A stretch of 5,107 nucleotides of DNA from Prolixibacteraceae bacterium UBA6162 (GTDB taxonomy: Bacteria > Bacteroidota > Bacteroidia > Bacteroidales > Prolixibacteraceae): positions 19,609 through 24,715 of the forward strand of contig DIUI01000093.1 of assembly GCA_002428215.1 (NCBI GenBank), in the 5' to 3' direction. This document shows, piece by piece, positions 1 through 5,107 of the stretch (positions within the stretch are counted from its first letter, which is position 1; every line of letters begins with the position of its first letter). A program made the translations under genes and the position numbers. The notes beneath the pieces are model-generated. The model was not told where the DNA came from, did no database searches, and saw nothing but the letters and a program-made list of their open reading frames with translations.

Positions 1-1916
1 AATTTTTCCTGATATTCCGACATATCTATTCGGGTCATCATATGTTCATCGTCGAACAGATACTCAGCAAGTGCTTTAGCAAGTTCGGTTTTTCCCACTC
101 CGGTGGTGCCCAGAAATATAAATGAGCCAATAGGACGCTTTTCGTCCTGCAATCCAGCCCTGCTGCGGCGAACTGCATCAGATACAGCAGCAATTGCCTC
201 ATCCTGCCCAACCAGTCGCTTGTGGATCTCCTGCTCCATCTGCAGCAACTTTTCGCGCTCACTTTGCAGCATCCGCGATACCGGAATTCCAGTCCATCGC
301 GATACCACCTCTGCAATATCCTCCGGACCAACCTCCTCTTTAATCATACCTCCGCCTGTATGCATCACCGACAATTCAGCCTTCAGGCGTTCAATCTCTT
401 CCTCTTTTTCACCAATATGACCATACCTTAACTCGGCAACTCTACCATAGTTACCCTGCCGCTCGGCTTCGTCGGCCTCAAACTTGAGCGCTTCAATATC
501 GGCTTTGGTTTTCTGAATAGCATCGATGAGTCGTTTTTCACCTTGCCACACAGCGCGAAGTTTGGATTGCTCCTCTTTTAGATTGGCAATCTCCTCGCTC
601 AATTGAGCAAGTTTCTTTTCATCCTTCTCCCGTTTAATAGCCTCGCGCTCAATTTCAAGCTGTTTGATGCGGCGTTCAGTCTCGTCAAGATCCTCAGGCA
701 ATGAATCCATTTCAAGTCTCAATTTGGCTGCAGCCTCATCCATCAGGTCGATGGCCTTATCGGGCAGAAACCGGTCGGTAATATATCTCTGGGAGAGTTC
801 AACTGAAGCAATTATGGCATTGTCCATTATCCGCACCTTGTGGTGGTTTTCATAGCGCTCTTTCAAACCGCGCAAAATCGATATCGCTTCGAGGGTTCCG
901 GGCTCATCAACATGTACCACCTGAAAGCGCCTTTCCAACGCTTTGTCCTTTTCGAAATACTTTTGATATTCGGAAAGGGTTGTTGCACCCACTGCTCGCA
1001 ATTCTCCGCGAGCCAGGGCAGGTTTTAGAATGTTAGCCGCATCCATGGCTCCCTCTCCTTTTCCGGCACCAACCAGGGTGTGAATCTCGTCGATAAAAAG
1101 AATTACCTCTTCGTTCGACATTACCACTTCGTTTACCACTGCTTTTAGTCGTTCTTCGAACTCGCCTTTATACTTGGCGCCGGCTATAAGCGCTCCCATA
1201 TCGAGCGAAAACACCTGTTTTGACTTCAGGTTCTCCGGAACATCGCCGCGCACGATGCGGTGCGCCAATCCTTCGGCAATTGCAGTTTTACCGGTTCCGG
1301 GCTCTCCTATAAGAATGGGATTATTTTTGGTTCGTCGCGACAAAATCTGAAGAATCCGACGGATTTCATCATCGCGGCCAATAACAGGGTCGAGTTTGCC
1401 GGACCGCGCTCTTTCATTCAAATTGATCGCATAACGGTTTAACGAATTAAAACGATCTTCAGCAGTCTGGCTATCGACTTTCGACCCTTTACGCAACTCT
1501 GCGATGGCCTTTTTGAAGGTATCGGTCTGTACTCCACTATCTTTGAGCATACGACCTACAGAATCGCCTGCTTCCAGCAGAGCAAGCAGCAAATGCTCGA
1601 CCGAAACAAACTGATCGCCCATCTCCTGTGCCAGGGCCAAAGCTTTTTGAAGTACACGATTTGCGCCGGCCGAAAGGTATTGATCGCCTCCCGAAACTTT
1701 TGGATAACTGGCAATTTCACGATCTAATGCTGACAGCAAAATAGCCTGATTGACCCCAAGCTTGTTAAAAAGAAAGGATACTACCGACTCAGCTTTTGTT
1801 ATAATTGCTTTTAGAATATGACCACTTTCTATGGCCTGCTGATGATTGCCCTGAGCTATTTCGAATGCATGCTGCAGAGCCTCTTGCGATTTGATGGTAA
1901 AATTATTGAAATTCAT
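1..1916 (-). CDS. clpB: ATP-dependent chaperone ClpB (Hsp100 disaggregase), 3' end cut off by the window
   Basis: ClpB is a cytoplasmic hexameric AAA+ machine that, with DnaK/DnaJ/GrpE, threads proteins out of aggregates using ATP. The reading frame is open for 638 codons from the ATG at 1916-1914 with no internal stop or frameshift. Visible parts in order: N-terminal substrate domain (about 1-145); first ATPase domain with Walker A GEPGTGKT (204-211, Lys210), pore loop KYKG (248-251), Walker B FIDE ending Asp276-Glu277 and arginine fingers in LERRFQ (Arg329-Arg330); a charged coiled-coil middle domain (about 405-525), which marks ClpB rather than ClpA or ClpC; the WTGIPV segment (from Trp541); and the second Walker A GTTGVGKT (603-610, Lys609). 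The frame leaves the window after [10 protein letters not shown]. The family is usually about 860 residues, so roughly the last 220 are missing, including the second Walker B. No good Shine-Dalgarno lies at the start: GAGGAG is 19 bases upstream, with a weak AGAAG nearer. The start is supported by the usual ClpB N-terminal length. It follows rnfA on the same strand after 253 bases. Confidence 0.97.
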   Translation of the reverse strand, partial: MNFNNFTIKSQEALQHAFEIAQGNHQQAIESGHILKAIITKAESVVSFLFNKLGVNQAILLSALDREIASYPKVSGGDQYLSAGANRVLQKALALAQEMGDQFVSVEHLLLALLEAGDSVGRMLKDSGVQTDTFKKAIAELRKGSKVDSQTAEDRFNSLNRYAINLNERARSGKLDPVIGRDDEIRRILQILSRRTKNNPILIGEPGTGKTAIAEGLAHRIVRGDVPENLKSKQVFSLDMGALIAGAKYKGEFEERLKAVVNEVVMSNEEVILFIDEIHTLVGAGKGEGAMDAANILKPALARGELRAVGATTLSEYQKYFEKDKALERRFQVVHVDEPGTLEAISILRGLKERYENHHKVRIMDNAIIASVELSQRYITDRFLPDKAIDLMDEAAAKLRLEMDSLPEDLDETERRIKQLEIEREAIKREKDEKKLAQLSEEIANLKEEQSKLRAVWQGEKRLIDAIQKTKADIEALKFEADEAERQGNYGRVAELRYGHIGEKEEEIERLKAELSVMHTGGGMIKEEVGPEDIAEVVSRWTGIPVSRMLQSEREKLLQMEQEIHKRLVGQDEAIAAVSDAVRRSRAGLQDEKRPIGSFIFLGTTGVGKTELAKALAEYLFDDEHMMTRIDMSEYQEK

Positions 1917-2025
1917 GGCTTCTAATCTATCTTATCTCCTCGTCAGCAAAAGAAGCACCAGACAGAAGAATCAGCCATTTTGGCACAATCTCAGAGATTT
2001 TTGATGAAATTATTGCACATATAGT

Positions 2026-2041
2026 CGGGATTCGAACCCCG
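2026..2041 (-). other. tRNA T-arm-like sequence in the clpB upstream region
   Basis: The minus strand reads CGGGGTTCGAATCCCG, which includes the GGTTCGAATCC core of a tRNA T-arm and can fold as a 4-bp CGGG/CCCG stem. The canonical five-pair T-stem is not intact (a G-G mismatch at the 50-64 position). I could not fit an acceptor, D or anticodon arm around it, and no CCA end follows. It could be a decayed tRNA 3' end, a leader hairpin or chance. It is not called as a tRNA gene. Confidence 0.35.
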
Positions 2042-2058
2042 CAGATCAGAGATCCATG

Positions 2059-2086
2059 TTTATAAAAAGCAAATTTGTACTGCCAA
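2059..2086 (-). promoter_or_regulatory. Possible promoter for clpB
   Basis: On the minus strand TTGGCA (2086-2081) and TATAAA (2064-2059) are separated by 16 bases, each one mismatch from the general sigma-70 boxes. Transcription would begin near 2052 and give a leader of about 135 bases before clpB. The caveat is that Bacteroidota primary sigma factors prefer a TAnnTTTG box at -7, which is not matched, so this is a tentative call by eye. If it is wrong, clpB could be read through from rnf or from another promoter. Confidence 0.3.
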
Positions 2087-2169
2087 TAAACTCCCAATGG
2101 GATAGTAGATTATGGATTAAAACAGGAACTGCGAAAATCCATCGATTGGGATGTATAGTGGCAAATACC

Positions 2170-2742
2170 CTAAACAAGTCCTGAAAAACCCATAAAGGCC
2201 ATGGCCAGAATTCCAGCTGTGATTAAGGCAATGGGGGTTCCCTTGAGTCCTTTGGGAACATCCATTAGATCGAGGTGTTCACGAATTCCGGCAAAAGCGA
2301 TAAGGGCTATCCCGAAACCAATGGCATTGGCAACAGCAAAAACCACCCCTTCCGTAAGGTTATAATCTTTCTGAATGGTAAGGATAGCAACCCCCAGGAT
2401 AGCACAGTTGGTAGTAATGAGGGGCAAAAAAATCCCAAGTGCCTGATAAAGGGAAGGACTTGCTTTTTTAAGAATAATTTCAACTAGTTGTACCAGTGAG
2501 GCAATCACCAGAATGAAGGCAATTGTTTGCAGAAAACGGATAGATAAAGGGTCGAGTACCATTTTCTGAATGAGGTAGGTAACGATGGTGGCCAGTACCA
2601 TTACAAACGCCACAGCTCCAGTCATCCCAACAGCAGTAGAGACCCGTTTCGACACCCCCAGAAAAGGGCATACACCGAGAAACTGCATGAGTACAATATT
2701 GTTTACCAGAATGGCTGAAACTATAATAACCAGATAATTCAT
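2170..2742 (-). CDS. rnfA: Rnf electron transport complex subunit RnfA
   Basis: RnfA is an integral membrane subunit of the ferredoxin:NAD+ oxidoreductase (Rnf) complex and a homologue of NqrE. The 190-residue product has the usual family length and is almost entirely hydrophobic, with about six membrane segments. The conserved LGVCPFLGV block holds Cys25, and TTNCAILG holds Cys113. In known Rnf/NQR structures the equivalent cysteines of RnfA and RnfE together bind a [2Fe-2S] cluster inside the membrane. Other family-like stretches are NAIGFGIAL (about 139-147) and AGIREHL (about 151-157). The gene starts 12 bases after the rnfE stop, as expected for an operon, but the bases just upstream are pyrimidine-rich (CCTCTCTGTT) and offer no Shine-Dalgarno. 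It is the last rnf gene here and ends in TAG. RnfA and RnfE resemble each other; this one is called RnfA from the LGVCPFLGV version of the motif, the TTNCAILG block and its place at the end of the C-D-G-E-A order. Confidence 0.95.
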   Translation of the reverse strand: MNYLVIIVSAILVNNIVLMQFLGVCPFLGVSKRVSTAVGMTGAVAFVMVLATIVTYLIQKMVLDPLSIRFLQTIAFILVIASLVQLVEIILKKASPSLYQALGIFLPLITTNCAILGVAILTIQKDYNLTEGVVFAVANAIGFGIALIAFAGIREHLDLMDVPKGLKGTPIALITAGILAMAFMGFSGLV

Positions 2743-2754
2743 AACAGAGAGGTA

Positions 2755-3339
2755 TTAAGCTTTCTTCATTTTGTTGATAACTGCAATAAGGTAACCCAGC
2801 ACAATGAAGGCACCGGGAGCCAGCACAAACAGCAGCATTACATAGTCTTCGGAGAAGAGTGTAATATCGAACAATTTGCCGCTTCCCAGAATCTCCCTGA
2901 CAGCCCCAAGCAGGGTGAGTGCAAAAGAAAAGCCAAGCCCCATACCCAATCCGTCGACTACCGATGAGACCAGGTTGTTTTTGGAAGCAAAAGCTTCGGC
3001 ACGGCCCAAAACGATACAGTTTACCACAATCAGTGGAATAAATAGCCCTAAACTTTCGAACAGCGATGGCAAATAGGCTTGCATTACCAATTCGACAATG
3101 GTAACGAAGGTGGCAATGATTACAATAAATGCGGGTATGCGAACTTTATCCGGAATTTGGCTCTTTACAAGTGAAACCACGATGTTGGCCATTACCAGTA
3201 CAAAGGTTGTTGCCAGTCCCATACCCAGTCCGTTGATGGCAGAAGAGGTAACCCCAAGAGTAGGACACATGCCAAGGAGAAGCACAAACACCGGATTCTC
3301 CTTGATAAATCCTTTGGTGAAATTTTTCAGTTGATTCAT
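2755..3339 (-). CDS. rnfE: Rnf electron transport complex subunit RnfE
   Basis: RnfE is the membrane partner of RnfA in the Rnf complex and a homologue of NqrD. The protein is 194 residues, near the family norm, with a short polar N-terminus (1-15), about six hydrophobic segments and a basic tail (NKMKKA). The motif LGMCPTLGV places Cys25, and [14 protein letters not shown] places Cys108, matching the two cysteines of RnfA. The GRAEAFA stretch after the second cysteine is typical of RnfE/NqrD and separates it from RnfA. The ATG overlaps the rnfG stop by four bases (ATGA), so translation is probably coupled. There is no clear Shine-Dalgarno: the bases before the start are CATCGGA. Presence of FMN-type RnfG and RnfD next to it and of a 4Fe-4S RnfC upstream favours Rnf over Na+-NQR. 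Confidence 0.95.
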   Translation of the reverse strand: MNQLKNFTKGFIKENPVFVLLLGMCPTLGVTSSAINGLGMGLATTFVLVMANIVVSLVKSQIPDKVRIPAFIVIIATFVTIVELVMQAYLPSLFESLGLFIPLIVVNCIVLGRAEAFASKNNLVSSVVDGLGMGLGFSFALTLLGAVREILGSGKLFDITLFSEDYVMLLFVLAPGAFIVLGYLIAVINKMKKA

Positions 3340-3956
3340 TCCGATGATTTGTTAGGGTTATTGGCATTTAAGTCGGCTGCATACACCGAAAACCCGGCAT
3401 GAGCCCGTGTAATCGCTTCCAGAAATGCCCTCGAAGTAATGGTTGATGCTGTTATGGCATCGATGTCGCCCCCATCTTTGGTAACCGCAAGGCGGGTTGT
3501 TCCGGGATTCCTTCCCAGAATATTTTGTGCAGGCTTTTCAGAATTGTTAAACCAGACGCCCATTTTTGAGCCAAGTCCCGGAGTCTCTTTATGCTCCAAA
3601 ACCTGATAGCCCGATATATTTCCTGAATTGTCGATGCCTACCATTACACCTATGTGTCCTGAAAAACCGTTTCTGGTATAACTGCTCACAGCAACACCCA
3701 CCAATTCACCGTTGCGGTAGGCAGGAAATAGCGTAACATCCGCCGGTCCGTCGTCAGGATTGAGTTGCTTGGTTTCATGCAGTTCATCAAATTCGGGAAG
3801 CACATTACTGATGGCGTCGTTCATCGCTTTCAGTTTCGCAGCATCGATGGCATCTTTGGTCAGGGTATAAACACCCCCCAGTGCGCCTCCTGCTACAAGG
3901 GTGACAATGGCCAGCACCACCACCATATTAATAAATGTAGATTCACGTTTGGCCAT
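3336..3956 (-). CDS. rnfG: Rnf electron transport complex subunit RnfG (covalent FMN protein)
   Basis: RnfG is a membrane-anchored flavoprotein facing outside the cytoplasm that relays electrons through a covalently bound FMN. The 206-residue product has one N-terminal membrane anchor (about 10-30) followed by a soluble FMN-binding domain. Landmarks are [10 protein letters not shown] (123-132) and [10 protein letters not shown] (166-175). The second is the flavinylation motif recognised by ApbE-type flavin transferases, so FMN should be attached to Thr172. The usual form is S/T-G-A-T; here it reads T-A-S-T, which is noted as a finding. The start is well supported: the ATG overlaps the rnfD stop by one base (TAATG) and has the best Shine-Dalgarno in the window, GGAGGT eight bases upstream. 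The related NQR subunit NqrC is normally longer, at about 250 residues. The C-terminal 15 or so residues are polar and probably variable. Confidence 0.95.
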   Translation of the reverse strand: MAKRESTFINMVVVLAIVTLVAGGALGGVYTLTKDAIDAAKLKAMNDAISNVLPEFDELHETKQLNPDDGPADVTLFPAYRNGELVGVAVSSYTRNGFSGHIGVMVGIDNSGNISGYQVLEHKETPGLGSKMGVWFNNSEKPAQNILGRNPGTTRLAVTKDGGDIDAITASTITSRAFLEAITRAHAGFSVYAADLNANNPNKSSE

Positions 3957-4939
3957 TACTTTTTACCTCCGAATCGTTTAGGTTTTATGGAATTGTTGAT
4001 GAGTGGTGTAAAGGCATTCATAATAAGAATGGCAAACGAGATACCCTCCGGGTAGGCCCCAAAAAGCCGTATGCTCATTGTGATTACGCCAATACCAATG
4101 CCGTAAATGATCTGTCCCTTGGCCGTCATAGGCGAAGATACCATGTCGGTGGCCATAAACAGGGCGCCCAACATGGCACCACCTGCCAGAAGGTGGTACA
4201 CCGGGTTGATGTACATTTCGGGATTGATAAGCCAGAACACCAGCGCCATTAAGTACATTGAGCCAAGTACCGATACCGGAGTGTGCCATGTAATGACTTT
4301 ACGCAACAACATATAAAGACCGCCAATGAGCAACATGAGCGCTGATATTTCGCCCAGCGATCCCCCCATATTTCCCAAAAGCAGATCGTACGAAGATGGC
4401 AACTCCCCCAAGAGTGAACTTACCGGCTGATTGTTCATCAATCCTTCCTTAAGAATACCTAAAGGAGTGGCAGCAGATACGGCGTCAACTCCTGCCTGGG
4501 ATACTGCAGGATAGGAAGTCATTTGCACCGGGAAGGAGATCAAAAGGAAAACCCGCCCAACAAGTGCAGGGTTGAAAATATTGGCCCCCAGACCCCCGAA
4601 CGACAATTTACCAATGCCTATAGATACCATAGCACCAATTATGATAATCCACCATGGCAGATTTGCAGGCACATTGAATGCCAGGAGCAAACCGGTAACA
4701 AGCGCAGAACCATCGGTTACTGATGGTTTCACTTTCATTATATAACGTTGAATCAGGTATTCAAATCCCACACTCGCCAGTACGGCCAGCAAAGTAACCC
4801 GAAGTGCATCCCAACCGAAGACAAAAATCGACCAGCCAAGTGCCGGCAGCAGCGCCAGAGAGACCCGAAACATGATCTTCTGCACCGAATCACCGGTATG
4901 CACGTGCGGTGAGGGAGAAATGGTTAAAAGGTTGTTCAT
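3956..4939 (-). CDS. rnfD: Rnf electron transport complex subunit RnfD (membrane FMN protein)
   Basis: RnfD is a polytopic membrane subunit of the Rnf complex, related to NqrB, that carries a covalent FMN and is thought to take part in ion translocation. It has 327 residues, close to the family length and shorter than NqrB at about 410. Visible landmarks: the N-terminal SPHVH (9-13), TDGSALVTGLLLAFNVP (75-91), FGGLGANIFNPALVGR (114-129), the flavinylation motif DAVSAATPLG (152-161) with Thr158 as the expected FMN acceptor, FMATDMVSSPMTAKG (261-275) and the C-terminal YPEGISFAILIMNAFTPLIN (296-315). Around nine or ten hydrophobic segments can be counted by eye. The start lies 24 bases after the rnfC stop. 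No Shine-Dalgarno is visible, and the bases before the ATG are A-rich (CACCAAAA), a common situation in Bacteroidota. The stop overlaps the rnfG start by one base. Confidence 0.96.
   Translation of the reverse strand: MNNLLTISPSPHVHTGDSVQKIMFRVSLALLPALGWSIFVFGWDALRVTLLAVLASVGFEYLIQRYIMKVKPSVTDGSALVTGLLLAFNVPANLPWWIIIIGAMVSIGIGKLSFGGLGANIFNPALVGRVFLLISFPVQMTSYPAVSQAGVDAVSAATPLGILKEGLMNNQPVSSLLGELPSSYDLLLGNMGGSLGEISALMLLIGGLYMLLRKVITWHTPVSVLGSMYLMALVFWLINPEMYINPVYHLLAGGAMLGALFMATDMVSSPMTAKGQIIYGIGIGVITMSIRLFGAYPEGISFAILIMNAFTPLINNSIKPKRFGGKK
3965..3970 (-). promoter_or_regulatory. Shine-Dalgarno site of rnfG
   Basis: GGAGGT on the minus strand lies eight bases before the rnfG ATG and inside the last codons of rnfD (encoding Gly-Gly). 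It is the only strong Shine-Dalgarno among the five starts visible here. With the TAATG stop-start overlap it fixes the rnfG start. Confidence 0.7.
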
Positions 4940-4963
4940 TTTTGGTGTACAATTAAGTCGCTG

Positions 4964-5107
4964 TTAATTTTTTCTGGCCCGGATAATAGCGCCTACACGT
5001 GATTTGCCAAAACGAATAAAATCGAGCAAAGGGCGATCGGAAGGACAGGTGTAACTGCAGCTGCCACATTCGATACAATCCATTATACGTTCCTCTTCGG
5101 CCCGGTC
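4964..5107 (-). CDS. rnfC: Rnf electron transport complex subunit RnfC, C-terminal fragment (gene continues past the window edge)
   Basis: Only the last 47 codons and the TAA stop are inside the window. The fragment reads in frame from the window edge and contains CIECGSCSYTCP, a classical CxxCxxCxxxCP 4Fe-4S ferredoxin motif, followed by a family-like tail (RPLLDFIRFGKSRVGAI) and a basic end (RARKN). RnfC is the peripheral cytoplasmic subunit that binds NAD(H) and FMN and holds two 4Fe-4S clusters; this motif is the second of its two. The position directly before rnfD fits the B-C-D-G-E-A order known in several Rnf operons. NqrA, the NQR counterpart, has no such cysteine motif, so this fragment decides for Rnf. 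A different ferredoxin-like protein is possible from 47 residues alone, but the context makes that unlikely. Confidence 0.9.
   Translation of the reverse strand, partial: DRAEEERIMDCIECGSCSYTCPSDRPLLDFIRFGKSRVGAIIRARKN

Larger units (their letters stand above)
1917..2169. other. Intergenic region between rnfA and clpB
   Basis: No convincing gene was seen on either strand in these 253 bases. On the clpB strand it contains, in order, an inverted repeat ATGGATT/AATCCAT with a 17-base loop (2142-2112), a tight dyad TCCCATTGGGA (2102-2092), the possible promoter (2086-2059), the T-arm-like hairpin (2041-2026), a dyad AATCTCTGAGATT (1999-1987), an 11-codon start-to-stop frame (1978-1943) and a GAGGAG placed too far (19 bases) from the clpB start. 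There is no hairpin with a following U-run that would count as a good intrinsic terminator for rnf. Confidence 0.6.

Noticed and set aside
103..1442. Several short plus-strand open frames opposite clpB, including one of 105 codons.
   Set aside because: They lie antisense to a continuous, motif-complete clpB frame, and their low-complexity Ser-rich translations resemble no protein family.
1987..2002. Dyad AATCTC-A-GAGATT followed by T's on the plus strand, considered as a plus-strand terminator.
   Set aside because: The one-base loop forces the inner pairs open, the stem is AT-rich, and no plus-strand gene ends here.
2026..2110. A complete minus-strand tRNA gene ending near 2015.
   Set aside because: Only the T-loop core is present; no matching acceptor stem, D-arm or anticodon arm could be placed, and there is no CCA end.
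2112..2142. Inverted repeat ATGGATT/AATCCAT with a 17-base loop after rnfA, considered as the rnf terminator.
   Set aside because: The stem is only 7 bp and AT-rich, the loop is long and no U-run follows, so it does not qualify as an intrinsic terminator.
2275..4723. Short open frames on both strands overlapping the rnf genes.
   Set aside because: All sit inside well-recognised rnf genes in other frames, with no independent start signal or recognisable product.
3336..5107. Na+-NQR operon (nqrA-F) instead of Rnf.
   Set aside because: The upstream gene ends in a CxxCxxCxxxCP 4Fe-4S motif absent from NqrA, and the RnfD-like protein (327 residues) and RnfG-like protein (206 residues) have Rnf lengths.

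Overview
The window reads as one minus-strand block from a bacterium that is probably a member of the Bacteroidota, most likely Bacteroidales or a close relative. This is inferred from the style of the ClpB and Rnf proteins, the gene order rnfC-D-G-E-A, the moderate GC content and the mostly weak Shine-Dalgarno signals. It is not proven by any marker gene in the window.

Layout, in transcription order (high to low coordinates): the last 47 codons of rnfC (5107-4964), then rnfD (4939-3956), rnfG (3956-3336), rnfE (3339-2755) and rnfA (2742-2170). A 253-base gap (2169-1917) follows, and then the first 638 codons of clpB (1916-1), which leaves the window inside its second ATPase domain. No plus-strand gene was found.

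The rnf genes form one tightly packed operon, with gaps of 24 and 12 bases and overlaps of 1 and 4 bases. They encode most of the membrane-bound Rnf complex, which passes electrons from reduced ferredoxin to NAD+ and couples this to ion pumping (Na+ or H+). RnfC carries iron-sulfur clusters. RnfD and RnfG each carry a covalent FMN, and both attachment motifs are visible. RnfA and RnfE are homologous membrane proteins that each supply two cysteines to a shared cluster. RnfB is expected beyond the 5107 end. The 4Fe-4S motif in the rnfC tail separates this locus from the related Na+-NQR operon, whose NqrA has no such motif.

ClpB is the Hsp100 disaggregase and has no obvious functional link to Rnf. 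The gap before it holds a possible promoter, two small dyads and a short sequence resembling a tRNA T-arm. No convincing terminator separates rnfA from clpB.

I found no mobile element, CRISPR array, complete RNA gene or unknown system. This is mostly an ordinary housekeeping region, and the points worth checking are variant FMN-attachment motifs and the clpB leader.
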